NCBI GenBank assembly: GCA_040757055.1
Contig: JBFLXY010000017.1
Span: 1 to 38,654, forward strand
Length of the DNA: 38,654 nt
Direction: 5' to 3'
From: JAJZRJ01 sp040757055
Lineage (GTDB): Bacteria; Desulfobacterota; Desulfobulbia; Desulfobulbales; Desulfurivibrionaceae
Shown: in pieces, positions 1 to 7,119 of the stretch
Layout: every line of letters begins with the position of its first letter
How positions within the stretch are numbered: the first letter of the stretch is position 1
The notes under the pieces: generated by a model
What the model was told of the DNA's origin: nothing
Seen by the model: the letters and a program-made list of their open reading frames with translations, nothing else
Database searches by the model: none
Translations under genes and position numbers: made by a program

Positions 1-124
1 TCTTCTGGTACCGGATCGGTACTTGGCGCAACATGGCGCGAATAAGAAAAGGCATCCTCTCGAAAGGTGCTTACAAGAAGGTCTTTTGATGAACCCTATT
101 GACAGATGGCTACATAAGAAAAAA
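1..124 (+). mobile_element. End of a multi-copy element, left copy (124-bp repeat)
   Basis: These 124 bases are an exact reverse complement of 38528-38651. The segment ends inside the repeat on both sides, as expected when an assembler stops at a multi-copy sequence, so only one end of the element is visible. Frame 3 is open from base 3 to a TGA at 87-89 and gives a basic tail (..RIRKGILSKGAYKKVF) that reads like a protein C-terminus. An ATG overlaps this stop (89-91) and opens a short frame starting MNPIDRWLHKK. That frame runs out of the repeat and stops at 173-175. The repeat ends exactly at the A6/T6 tract of the terminator at 119-152. An insertion sequence end with a transposase tail is the best guess; I cannot name a family. 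Confidence 0.6.
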
Positions 125-152
125 GGCGCGGGATTTTCCCCGCGCCTTTTTT
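119..152 (-). terminator. Bidirectional intrinsic terminator of the cyd operon
   Basis: A6, then an 8-bp perfect GC stem (125-132 with 139-146, loop ATTTTC), then T6. It can terminate transcription on either strand. On the minus strand it lies 20 bases after the stop codon of the last cyd gene. The repeat at 1-124 begins inside its T-tract as read from the cyd side. Confidence 0.85.
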
Positions 153-171
153 GTGGTCAAGTCCTCTCGAA

Positions 172-264
172 TTAGAACAAGCCGCCCTTTTTCAGGGCGA
201 AGATGCCTCCCTGGAGGGAGAGGGCGATTACTCCCAGCCAGCCGATCAGCAATAAGGTCGTCAT
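172..264 (-). CDS. CydX-like small membrane subunit of cytochrome bd (30 aa)
   Basis: A 30-codon frame (MTTLLLIGWLGVIALSLQ.. ending ..LKKGGLF) starts 11 bases after the cydB stop and is preceded by a strong AGGAGG ribosome site. It encodes one hydrophobic helix (about residues 3-22) followed by a short basic tail. It is the last gene before the operon terminator. Small single-helix subunits such as CydX are known to stabilise the haems of bd oxidases and are often encoded just after cydB; position, length and topology fit that role. I see no firm sequence match to E. coli CydX, so this is a functional analogue by context. Confidence 0.65.
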   Translation of the reverse strand: MTTLLLIGWLGVIALSLQGGIFALKKGGLF

Positions 265-275
265 CTTGTTTCCTC

Positions 276-1412
276 CTAGTACATTTCTTTGGCCTCAGGG
301 CCGGTAAGTTCATCCACCGTCAGCTTCTTCGCATCCATCTGCGCCCAGACATAGGCGATGTAGGCGAGGACAAACGGCACTGCCAGGGCCACATAGGTCA
401 TGACGGTGAGGGTGTACTTGCTGCTCGATGCATTATAGATGGTGAGGCTCGACTGCAGGTCCGCGGTGGAGGGGTAGAAGGCGGTGTGGTTGTAGCCGGC
501 CAAGGCGAAAAGGGCGAGCCCAACCAGCACGGTGCCTGTTCCGCCGAACCAGATCCCGCTCGTCTTGCCCAGGAAACGGGCGGCGGTGACGCCATAGATC
601 ACGGAGAGCAGACCGGCCAGCAGCATGGTGGCCACCGCCGGCATGGCGAGCAGGTTGCTCAAATACTTACCCGGTTCTTTTGCGACGGCACCGGTGATGC
701 TGTCCACTGCAAAGCCATCCATGGTGGCCAGACTGCCGAGTACGGTCACCAGCGGCAGCAGCAGCCAGAGAAAATTGATCCAGGCCGCACGGCGCAGCCG
801 GTAGTTGAGCGGTTGGTGGTCGATGTTGTTCACCAGATAGAGGGCGCCCAAAATCCGGGCCAGGAACACCAGCAACAGGCCAAGTGCGAGGTTGAAGGGG
901 TTCAATGCCGCCTCCAGGCCACGGTACGGGGTCTGCCAGGTCACCTGGTTGTACTCGTTCAGGGTGAATTGGGAACCGGTGAAGAAGGTGCCCACCGCCG
1001 CGCCGATGAGCAGGAGGCCCACCGAGCCGTTGATGGCGAGGAATATCTCGTAGGTGCGGGCACCCAGCAGATTCTCCGGTTTCTTGCGGTACTCGAAACT
1101 CACGGCCTGGAGAATGAAGGTGAAGAGGATGAGCATCCACACCCAGTAGGCGCCGCCGAAGCTGGTGGCGTAAAAGAGCGGGAAGGCGGCAAAGAGCGCG
1201 CCGCCAAAGAGCACCAGGGTGGTGAAGGTGAGTTCCCACTTCTTGCCGATGGAGTTGATGATGAGCGATTTTTCTTCCTCATCCTTGGTGGCGGTGAAGA
1301 GAAGCGTCTGGCCGCCCTGGACAAAGGTGAGGAAGAGGAAGAGGGAGCCGACCACGGCGGCGATAAGCCACCACAGCTCCTGGAGTTGCATATGGGTCAG
1401 ACTGCCGATCAT
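276..1412 (-). CDS. cydB: Cytochrome bd ubiquinol oxidase subunit II
   Basis: 378 residues, the usual CydB length, with about eight to nine hydrophobic helices and the typical N-terminus (MQLQELWWLIAAVVGSLFLF). CydB is the structural partner of CydA in the bd-type quinol oxidase of the cytoplasmic membrane, which reduces O2 to water without proton pumping. The gene begins 3 bases after the cydA stop, so the two are translationally linked. In an anaerobe this enzyme most likely scavenges O2. Identification is firm; the choice between the first ATG (MIGSLTHMQL) and the internal Met at residue 8 is not certain. Confidence 0.95.
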   Translation of the reverse strand: MIGSLTHMQLQELWWLIAAVVGSLFLFLTFVQGGQTLLFTATKDEEEKSLIINSIGKKWELTFTTLVLFGGALFAAFPLFYATSFGGAYWVWMLILFTFILQAVSFEYRKKPENLLGARTYEIFLAINGSVGLLLIGAAVGTFFTGSQFTLNEYNQVTWQTPYRGLEAALNPFNLALGLLLVFLARILGALYLVNNIDHQPLNYRLRRAAWINFLWLLLPLVTVLGSLATMDGFAVDSITGAVAKEPGKYLSNLLAMPAVATMLLAGLLSVIYGVTAARFLGKTSGIWFGGTGTVLVGLALFALAGYNHTAFYPSTADLQSSLTIYNASSSKYTLTVMTYVALAVPFVLAYIAYVWAQMDAKKLTVDELTGPEAKEMY

Positions 1413-1415
1413 GGC

Positions 1416-2942
1416 TTAGGCCTCCGGTCCGATGGTGATTTGTTTGAGCATGATCTTGATCTCGGCGATGAGCAGCACGGTGAACAAGGTCAGGAAGATG
1501 AAGAAGGTGGTCTGCACGTTGCCCGGCGCCAGCTTGGTAGCGGCAACATGCACCGGCAGCAGATCCTGGATCGCCCAGGGCTGGCGGCCCACCTCGGCCA
1601 CCACCCAGCCGGCCATGCCGGCGATGTGGCCGAGGAAGATGGCGAAGACGTTGATGGAGTTGAGCCAGCGCTGGTACTCGATGGTGCCCTTCAGGGTGAA
1701 GAAGAGCACCAGCAGGAAAAGGAGCGGGAAGAGGGTGCCGAGGATCACCATGATGTGGAAGCTGTAGAAGGTGGTGGCCACCGGCGGTACGGCGTCGGCG
1801 GGCTTGGCCAGATGGCCGTAGCCGAGGTCGGCTTGATGTTCCCTGAAACGGGTCAGCGCCGTAGCGGCCGCCGCCTCGTCGCCGTTCTTTTTCGCCGCCT
1901 TGTAGCTGGCCAGCTCCGCCACCGCGATTTTTCCCCGCTCCATGCGGCTGGCTGCCCCGGTGATCTGGCGTTCCGGGTTGCCGAAGGCAAGGTCGTTGAT
2001 GCCCGGCACGTAGCTGCCGAACTCACGGTTGGCCAGGAGCGAAAGCAGGCCGGGCACCTGGATTTCCTGGTAGAAGGCCGGGGCGTCGTCGCCGGGGCGC
2101 TTGGTGGTGTTGACGATGCCGAAGGCCACCACCGGCGCGTTCTCCTGGCCCACATAGAGCCCTTCCATGGCCGCCAGCTTCATCGGCTGCTTCTGGGCCA
2201 CGTTGTAGGCGGCCTCATCGCCGGTCAAGGCCACAAAAATTGAGCCGAGCAGGCCGAAAACCGCGGCCACCGCCATGCTCCGCTTGGCCATCAGCTGATG
2301 GCGCCCTTGCAGCAGGAAAAGCGACGAGATGCCCACCACAAAGAGCGAAGCAAGCACGAAGCCGGAGCTGGTGGCGTGGGTGAACTTGCCGATGGCCACC
2401 GGGCTCAGAATCACCGCCAGGATGTCCTGCATCTCGAAGCGGGCGGTGTCGGGGTTGAAGGCCATGCCGATGGGAAACTGCATCCAGCCGTTGGCCACCA
2501 GGATCCACAGGGCCGAGAGGTTGGAGCCGATGGCCACCATCCACGTGGAAAAAAGGTGGAAGTGCCGCGATACCCGGTCCCAGCCGAAGAACATCACGGC
2601 AAAGAAGGTGGCCTCGATGAAGAAGGCGAAGATGCCCTCCACCGCCAGTGGCGCGCCGAAGATGTCGCCCACCATCCAGGAGTAGTTGGACCAGTTGGTG
2701 CCGAATTCGAATTCGAGGATGATGCCGGTGGCAACGCCGATGGCGAAGTTGATGCCAAAGAGGGTCATCCAGAATCTGGTGAGCTTTTTCCATTCCTCGT
2801 TGCCGGTCTTCACATAGATGCTCTCGAAAAAGGCGCAGAGGAACGAGAGCCCCAGGGTGAGCGGCACGAAGATCCAGTGATACATGGCGGTGAGGGCGAA
2901 CTGGGCCCGGGCCCAGTCCACTGTGGCGAGTTGGTCCGGCAC
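1416..2942 (-). CDS. cydA: Cytochrome bd ubiquinol oxidase subunit I
   Basis: I chose the GTG start at 2942 because AAAGGAGG lies just upstream and the protein then begins PDQLATVDWARAQFALTAMY, as in other CydA proteins; this gives 508 residues. Visible landmarks are the N-terminal haem-ligand region (AMYHWIFVPLTLG), the quinol-binding loop with QPMKLAAMEGL (the conserved Lys and Glu), and GRQPW before the last helices. The loop between helices 6 and 7 is long. It carries haems b558, b595 and d. It lies 66 bases downstream of the DUF4492 gene and directly before cydB, forming one operon. An in-frame upstream extension (MPRGIRRHPKEVT..) is probably untranslated. Confidence 0.95.
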   Translation of the reverse strand: MPDQLATVDWARAQFALTAMYHWIFVPLTLGLSFLCAFFESIYVKTGNEEWKKLTRFWMTLFGINFAIGVATGIILEFEFGTNWSNYSWMVGDIFGAPLAVEGIFAFFIEATFFAVMFFGWDRVSRHFHLFSTWMVAIGSNLSALWILVANGWMQFPIGMAFNPDTARFEMQDILAVILSPVAIGKFTHATSSGFVLASLFVVGISSLFLLQGRHQLMAKRSMAVAAVFGLLGSIFVALTGDEAAYNVAQKQPMKLAAMEGLYVGQENAPVVAFGIVNTTKRPGDDAPAFYQEIQVPGLLSLLANREFGSYVPGINDLAFGNPERQITGAASRMERGKIAVAELASYKAAKKNGDEAAAATALTRFREHQADLGYGHLAKPADAVPPVATTFYSFHIMVILGTLFPLLFLLVLFFTLKGTIEYQRWLNSINVFAIFLGHIAGMAGWVVAEVGRQPWAIQDLLPVHVAATKLAPGNVQTTFFIFLTLFTVLLIAEIKIMLKQITIGPEA

Positions 2943-3008
2943 GGTAACCTCCTTTGGGTGGCGGCGAATGCCCCGCGGCATCCGCCTGGTTCAAAAGACA
3001 ACGACGAC

Positions 3009-3248
3009 TTATTGGTGCCGACCTGGCGCTGGCAGCGGCTGGGTGGTGATTTCGCCCAGCACGTGCGTGGCCCGGTCGGCATCGGTGGCAAAGTGACTTT
3101 TCAGGTAATTGGGGAAAAAGAAAAGCTTGAGCACCGCGAACATGACGAAGAGCTTGATCGCCACGATGAGCCAGAGCCTGCGGCCCAGGGTCATGGCGGC
3201 AAAGCCGTCGCGGTACATCGCATAGGTGCGGAAGAGAAGCCCCCTCAT
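3009..3248 (-). CDS. DUF4492 family membrane protein linked to bd oxidase
   Basis: A 79-residue protein (MRGLLFRTYAMYRDGFAAMT.. followed by LKLFFFPNYLKSHF) with one hydrophobic helix at about residues 27-50. The pattern YxDGFxxMTLGRxLWxIxxIKLFxxFxVLKLFFFPxxL is the signature I recognise for DUF4492, which in Bacteroidota and Campylobacterota is also found next to cydAB. The start is set by AAGGAGG ahead of the ATG at 3248; a longer in-frame extension has no ribosome site. It is the first gene of the cyd operon. Its molecular function is unknown; a role in bd oxidase assembly or stability is inference from this conserved linkage. Confidence 0.85.
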   Translation of the reverse strand: MRGLLFRTYAMYRDGFAAMTLGRRLWLIVAIKLFVMFAVLKLFFFPNYLKSHFATDADRATHVLGEITTQPLPAPGRHQ

Positions 3249-3309
3249 TGCTTCCTCCTTGTCAGGCGGGCGGGAGCCTTTTTGCGGAAACGGCCGCCGC
3301 CTTCTTTTT

Positions 3310-3337
3310 TGTATAGAGAGTATGCATGGCTGGTCAA
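3310..3337 (-). promoter_or_regulatory. Sigma-70-type promoter of the cyd operon
   Basis: On the minus strand: TTGACC (3332-3337), 16-base spacer, TATACA (3310-3315), about 60 bases upstream of the DUF4492 start. The spacer contains the palindrome ATGCAT. It lies just past the stop of the Rrf2 regulator gene, so the cyd operon can be expressed separately from it. Confidence 0.6.
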
Positions 3338-3343
3338 CAGGAT

Positions 3344-3781
3344 TTATTTGCCGGCTGCGGTGAGCGGTGCCAGGCAGCATGACTCATCGAGCAGGTCGGC
3401 AAAGGTGGTCTCCCGCAGGGTTTCCCGCAGCTGGGCCGCGGCCCGGTTCCAGACCCGGTGGACGGTGCAGAGCGGGCTCGTCGCACAGGACTCCGGCCTG
3501 GCAACGCAGTCATTCAGGGAGATTTCGCCGATGATCGCCTCGATGACCGCCAGCAGGGTCACCTCTTCCGGCTCATGGAGCAGGCGATAGCCTCCGGCCG
3601 CGCCCTGGGTGATCCCGATGATGCCGCTTCGGGCGAGTTGCTGGGCGATCTTGGCAAGGAAGTGGCTGGGGATGTCGGCCCGGCTGGCCACCTCGTGGCG
3701 GCTGGTCAGCACCCCCCTGCCCTGCCGTGCCAGATAGAGCACACAGCGCACCGCATATTCTCCTGCCCTGGTCAGACGCAT
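3344..3781 (-). CDS. Rrf2-family transcriptional regulator with Fe-S-type cysteines
   Basis: 145 residues. The N-terminus (MRLTRAGEYAVRCVLYLARQ) and the wing motif (GIIGITQGAAGGYRL) are typical of Rrf2 winged-helix regulators (IscR, NsrR, RsrR). Cys92, Cys99 and Cys105 have the spacing of the cluster-binding cysteines of this family, so it probably binds an Fe-S cluster and senses O2, NO or cluster status; two further cysteines sit near the C-terminus. The ATG at 3781 has GGAGAGG upstream. It lies directly upstream of, and in the same direction as, the bd oxidase operon, which is its likely target. Which subgroup it belongs to cannot be settled by eye. Confidence 0.9.
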   Translation of the reverse strand: MRLTRAGEYAVRCVLYLARQGRGVLTSRHEVASRADIPSHFLAKIAQQLARSGIIGITQGAAGGYRLLHEPEEVTLLAVIEAIIGEISLNDCVARPESCATSPLCTVHRVWNRAAAQLRETLRETTFADLLDESCCLAPLTAAGK

Positions 3782-3802
3782 ATCCTCTCCAAATCAAAAC
3801 AA

Positions 3803-3823
3803 GATAATAAGATTATTTTTATC
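3803..3823. promoter_or_regulatory. AT-rich inverted repeat upstream of the Rrf2 gene
   Basis: ATAAT-AAG-ATTAT (3804-3816) is a perfect inverted repeat, nested in a wider GATAA...TTATC arrangement (3803-3823). It lies 22 bases upstream of the regulator start in an otherwise GC-rich region. Rrf2 proteins usually repress their own genes through such AT-rich dyads, so it is a candidate autoregulatory operator. Confidence 0.45.
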
Positions 3824-3899
3824 CTAAATAAACCATGGCGAGGGGGGCGTCAAGAAAAAAAGAGAACGCAGCCCATGTCTCCGGCGCATGGTTTTGCCA

Positions 3900-3929
3900 T
3901 TGACACCGCTTGGTTGCGCATGCTGTAAT
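3900..3929 (+). promoter_or_regulatory. Candidate promoter of the V/A-ATPase operon
   Basis: A consensus TTGACA (3900-3905), an 18-base spacer and TGTAAT (3924-3929), about 160 bases before the first ATPase gene. No other good plus-strand promoter is visible in the 309-base gap between the Rrf2 gene and the operon. Confidence 0.5.
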
Positions 3930-3963
3930 GAGGCAGCGGCGGGCGGCTGGCACGCTTCTGCCC

Positions 3964-3991
3964 GGTTGCCGCGCCGGGGGAAATGGCAACC
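3964..3991 (+). other. Leader hairpin upstream of the ATPase operon
   Basis: GGTTGCC (3964-3970) and GGCAACC (3985-3991) are a perfect 7-bp inverted repeat with a GC-rich loop, inside the predicted 5' leader of about 155 bases. I could not match the leader to a known riboswitch class. A regulatory role is only a possibility. Confidence 0.3.
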
Positions 3992-4090
3992 GCCTGCCTG
4001 CGGCGGCGGTGGCCTTCTATCCGACCCGGCTACGCAGCGGAGCAACACTGCTGCGTGGTTTTTGCAGCGTGCTGCATGACGAGGGGGCAC

Positions 4091-4414
4091 ATGGCTGGAG
4101 AATCCCTGCAGGCGATTGTCGAGGCGGAACGGGAGCTGCTGGCGGCGCTGGCCAACGAGCGGCAGCGCGCCGCCGAATGGCTTGCCGGACAGCAGGCCGC
4201 CATCGATCGGGAAGGCGCGGCGCAGCTGGCCGCCTTCCGCGCCACCTGCCAGTCGCATGACAAGGCCGCGCGCGAGGCCGCTGCCCGCGAAGCCTCGGCC
4301 GTTCACGAACAATCCCGCCGGGCAGTGGCCCAGTTCGCCGAATTGGACGATGCCATCCTCGAAAGGATCGTGGTCCGCCACCTCAGGGCGCTGCTGCCCA
4401 GGGAGCAGCCATGA
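4091..4414 (+). CDS. V/A-type ATPase peripheral stalk subunit H/G
   Basis: 107 residues, almost entirely alpha-helical and rich in Ala, Glu, Arg and Gln, with heptad character (VEAERELLAALANERQRAAE). This is the composition of the stalk subunit called G in Thermus and H in archaea, which pairs with subunit E as a right-handed coiled coil. I chose the ATG at 4091 because GAGGGGG precedes it; a longer frame from 3983 begins in cysteine- and arginine-rich sequence that looks non-coding. Its stop overlaps the start of the subunit I gene (ATGA). Assigned mainly by position and coiled-coil character. Confidence 0.75.
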   Translation: MAGESLQAIVEAERELLAALANERQRAAEWLAGQQAAIDREGAAQLAAFRATCQSHDKAAREAAAREASAVHEQSRRAVAQFAELDDAILERIVVRHLRALLPREQP

Positions 4415-6288
4415 TCTCCCCCATGTCCAAGGTGGCGGTGGTGGGCCCCAAGCACCTTGCCGGCGAGGTGCTGGCCGCGGTGCAACAGGTGGGTGCGCTC
4501 CACATCGACCCGGACCTTTCGCCCATTCCCGCGGTCCCGGAAACCGGGGCGGCGCCTTTTTCTCCCTCTGCTCCGGACGAGAATCTGCTTTCCCTGCGCG
4601 CCTTCTATGAAGGGTTGCTGGTGCGGGTGAACGACATGCTGGAATGCCTGCCCGAAGTGGATTCCCGCATGCCGCAGCTCTCCCAGGAGGCGGTGATCCA
4701 TTCACTCCACGAGGTGACCGACCGCCACCTGCGCCAGTGGAAGGAGTGGTGCGCCGGCGGCGACAAGCTTCGCACCGAAATCGGCCAGCTTTCCCTGCGC
4801 CAGGAACTGATCAACCGTTTGAACGGCCTGGTGGAACGCCATCCGCCCGAGGGGCAGGTTGCTGTCGCCTTGGAGCTTCCCGGCGATGCCCCGTGGGCGG
4901 CCCTGACCACGGCCATGGAGGCCATCGGCGATCAGGTCGCCGTGGAGCGCAGGACGGTGAAGGGCGGCACGGAGGTGGCGGTGATCCGTTTCCCCGCCAC
5001 GGACAACGCCCGGGTCATGGCGCAACTGGCCGCCCTGGCCATCCCGGAGTTCGACCCGCCCCTGGCGCTCGATACCCGGTCGCTGCGCCTGGCATGGGAG
5101 GAGGGCTCCAAGCTGCTCGGCGACCTCGCCAACCGGCTGACGCTCATCGAAGAGAAACGGCTCACCTTTGCCCGCCGCTGGCGCGGCATCTATCTGCTGG
5201 CCCACGACTGGCTGCACGCCCAACTGGCCCTGATTGAGGCGCGGGCCGACCTCTATGAGACCGGGATGTGCTTCTGGCTCTTCGGCTGGCTTCCCTCGCC
5301 CGAATTGCCGCGCCTGCGCGACGAACTGGCGCAGCGTTTCCGCGGCCAGGTGGTGGTGGAGGAGCAGGAAATCCGTGAGCACGATCTGGCACGGGTGCCC
5401 ATAGTTCTCCGCAATCCCGGCTATTTCCAGCCCTTTGAGCTTTTTGTCCGGCTGCTGCCGGTTCCGGCCTACACCTCTTTCGATCTCACCCCCTTCATTG
5501 CCATCTTCTTTCCCCTCTTTTTCGGCATGATGCTGGGCGACATGGGCTACGGCGTTATCCTGCTCATGGCCGCCCTCATCACCATCCCGGCGGCGAAAAA
5601 ACACCCCCTGGTGGTGGATGCGGCCAAGATTCTCGGAGTCTGCGCGGTCTATACCCTGATTTTCGGCTTTCTTTTCGGCGAGCTCTTCGGGGCGGTGGGG
5701 CGTCGTTTTATGCATCTGCCGCACCTCATCGACCGGCAGGGTTCGATTGTGCCGATGCTCTCCTTCGCCCTGAGCGTCGGGCTCATCCACATCGGCCTCG
5801 GCCTCGCCCTGGGCGTGGTCGCCGCCTTCCGCCAGGGAGAGAAGCGGGAGGGGCTTTTTAAATTGGGCAGCATCGTGCTCATCTGCCTGGTGGCGCTGAT
5901 CCTCTTTTCCTTCCGGGTCGAGACCCTGGCCATGCTGACCACGCCGCTGCTGATGGCGCTGGGCGTGCTGCTGCCGCTCCTGATCTTTGCCGGAGGCTTC
6001 ATGGCGCCGCTGGAGGTGCTGCAAACCATCGGCAACATCGTCTCCTATGCCCGCATCATGGCCATCGGCCTGACTTCGGTCCTGCTCGCCTATGTCGCCA
6101 ACCATCTCGCCGGCGCGGTGGGCAGCATCTGGATGGGACTGCTGGTGGCGAGCCTGCTCCATGCGCTCAACATCGTCCTCGGCGTTTTTGCGCCGACGGT
6201 GCATTCCCTGCGCTTGCATTACGTGGAGTTCCTCGGCAAGTTCATCACCATGGGCGGCCGGAAGTTCGCGCCGCTCGGCAAAAGTTGA
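4411..6288 (+). CDS. ntpI: V/A-type ATPase subunit I (a-subunit homologue)
   Basis: 625 residues, slightly shorter than the usual 640-660. The first 330 or so are hydrophilic with coiled-coil segments and form the cytoplasmic arm that anchors the peripheral stalks. From about residue 345 there are seven to eight membrane helices, starting at SFDLTPFIAIFFPLFFGMML and including GDMGYG, both family hallmarks. The segment NIVSYARIMAIGLTSVLLAY carries the conserved Arg that faces the ion-carrying Glu of the rotor ring. It is followed by the rotor subunit gene after 11 bases. Confidence 0.95.
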   Translation: MISPMSKVAVVGPKHLAGEVLAAVQQVGALHIDPDLSPIPAVPETGAAPFSPSAPDENLLSLRAFYEGLLVRVNDMLECLPEVDSRMPQLSQEAVIHSLHEVTDRHLRQWKEWCAGGDKLRTEIGQLSLRQELINRLNGLVERHPPEGQVAVALELPGDAPWAALTTAMEAIGDQVAVERRTVKGGTEVAVIRFPATDNARVMAQLAALAIPEFDPPLALDTRSLRLAWEEGSKLLGDLANRLTLIEEKRLTFARRWRGIYLLAHDWLHAQLALIEARADLYETGMCFWLFGWLPSPELPRLRDELAQRFRGQVVVEEQEIREHDLARVPIVLRNPGYFQPFELFVRLLPVPAYTSFDLTPFIAIFFPLFFGMMLGDMGYGVILLMAALITIPAAKKHPLVVDAAKILGVCAVYTLIFGFLFGELFGAVGRRFMHLPHLIDRQGSIVPMLSFALSVGLIHIGLGLALGVVAAFRQGEKREGLFKLGSIVLICLVALILFSFRVETLAMLTTPLLMALGVLLPLLIFAGGFMAPLEVLQTIGNIVSYARIMAIGLTSVLLAYVANHLAGAVGSIWMGLLVASLLHALNIVLGVFAPTVHSLRLHYVEFLGKFITMGGRKFAPLGKS

Positions 6289-6299
6289 GGAGGTGGAAT

Positions 6300-6530
6300 A
6301 TGGAGGCGTTGGCAGGAAACGAAAAGGTATTGATGGCATTCGCGGCGGCGCTGGCCATGGGGCTGAGCGCCATCGCCACCGGCTGGGCCCAGTCGCGGAT
6401 CGGGGCCGCCGGGGCCGGCGCCTTGGCGGAAAAGCCGGAGCTGACCGCCACGGTGATCATCCTGGTGGCGATTCCCGAGACCATGGCGATCCTCGGTTTC
6501 GTCATCGCCGCCATGATTCTCATGCTGTGA
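6300..6530 (+). CDS. ntpK: V/A-type ATPase rotor ring subunit K/L (c-subunit)
   Basis: 76 residues forming a single helical hairpin. Helix 1 contains GWAQSRIGAAGAGALAEKP and helix 2 AIPETMAILGFVIAAMIL. Glu60 is the ion-carrying carboxylate; Gln31 and Thr61 are the residues that can complete a Na+ site. A similar Gln...Pro-Glu-Thr arrangement occurs, as I recall it, in the proton-coupled Thermus ring, so H+ or Na+ coupling cannot be decided from these residues. It is a one-hairpin subunit, not the fused two-hairpin form of Enterococcus. AGGAGGTG sits 5 bases before the ATG. Unlike Thermus there is no clear signal peptide. Confidence 0.93.
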   Translation: MEALAGNEKVLMAFAAALAMGLSAIATGWAQSRIGAAGAGALAEKPELTATVIILVAIPETMAILGFVIAAMILML

Positions 6531-6537
6531 GGCGGCC

Positions 6538-7119
6538 ATGAGTCACGCGGTCCTCATCGAGGAACTGCGCCGGCAGGGCGAGGCGGAGAAGCGGGCGATC
6601 TGGCAGGCGGCCGAGGCGGAAGCCGCCGCCTGTCGCGCCGCCGCCGAACGGCGCTGGGCCGCTGAACGGGCGGCGGCGGAAGAGGAGCAGCGAGCCGCCT
6701 GTACGGCCAGGACGCAGGAGATCCGCCGGGCCGCGGCGCAGGAAGGCCGACAGCTCAAGAGCCAGGCGGAGATGGCTCTGGCCGAACGCTTGTACCACCT
6801 GGCCCGTCGGGTGATGCCGGTCCTGCAGGACGAGCTGCGGGGCGAGATGTTTGTCCGGCTGGCCCGCGAACTGCCGGAGCGGCCGTGGGAGCGGGTGCAC
6901 GTCAATCCCTCCGACCTGGCCTGGGCCCGCGAATTTTTTCCCGGGGCCGAGGTGGTGGCGGATGGCGACATCACCGGCGGGGTGGAAGCGCTGGACCGCC
7001 AGGGCGGGCTGCGGGTGGTCAATACCCTGGAAAAGCGGCTTGAGCGGGGCTGGCCCATGATCCTGCCCGCCATTTTTGCCGAACTCGGGAAACTTGCCGA
7101 TGATCGCCCTGCTCGCTGA
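6538..7119 (+). CDS. ntpE: V/A-type ATPase peripheral stalk subunit E
   Basis: 193 residues. The first 90 or so are an Ala/Glu/Arg-rich long helix (EELRRQGEAEKRAIWQAAEA) that would pair with the H/G subunit. The remainder is a mixed alpha/beta head that caps the catalytic hexamer, with the typical ending around GGVEALDRQGGLRVVNTLEKR. The gene begins 7 bases after the rotor gene and overlaps the next gene by 20 bases. Identification rests on the C-terminal GG(V/L)...D...N(T/S)LExR pattern and operon position. Confidence 0.88.
   Translation: MSHAVLIEELRRQGEAEKRAIWQAAEAEAAACRAAAERRWAAERAAAEEEQRAACTARTQEIRRAAAQEGRQLKSQAEMALAERLYHLARRVMPVLQDELRGEMFVRLARELPERPWERVHVNPSDLAWAREFFPGAEVVADGDITGGVEALDRQGGLRVVNTLEKRLERGWPMILPAIFAELGKLADDRPAR

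Noticed and set aside
1..124. Group IIC intron behind a terminator
   Set aside because: The insertion position fits, but the boundary does not start GUGYG, no domain V-like hairpin is visible at either orientation, and no reverse transcriptase is in view.
99..2243. 714-codon open frame on the plus strand across the cyd operon
   Set aside because: It is antisense to cydB and cydA, which are unambiguous, and its composition (Gly, His, Glu, Gln runs) is that of a high-GC shadow frame.
3930..4090. Known riboswitch (cyclic di-GMP, cobalamin or sodium type) in the ATPase leader
   Set aside because: Only one 7-bp stem and scattered motif fragments are present; the conserved cores of these classes could not be found.
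3983..4090. Longer start for the ATPase H/G subunit
   Set aside because: The added residues are Cys- and Arg-rich, unlike the stalk protein, and the ATG at 4091 has a purine-rich ribosome site.
6300..6530. Definite Na+-coupled ATPase from Gln31-Glu60-Thr61
   Set aside because: A similar residue set occurs in the proton-coupled Thermus rotor subunit, so the residues do not discriminate.
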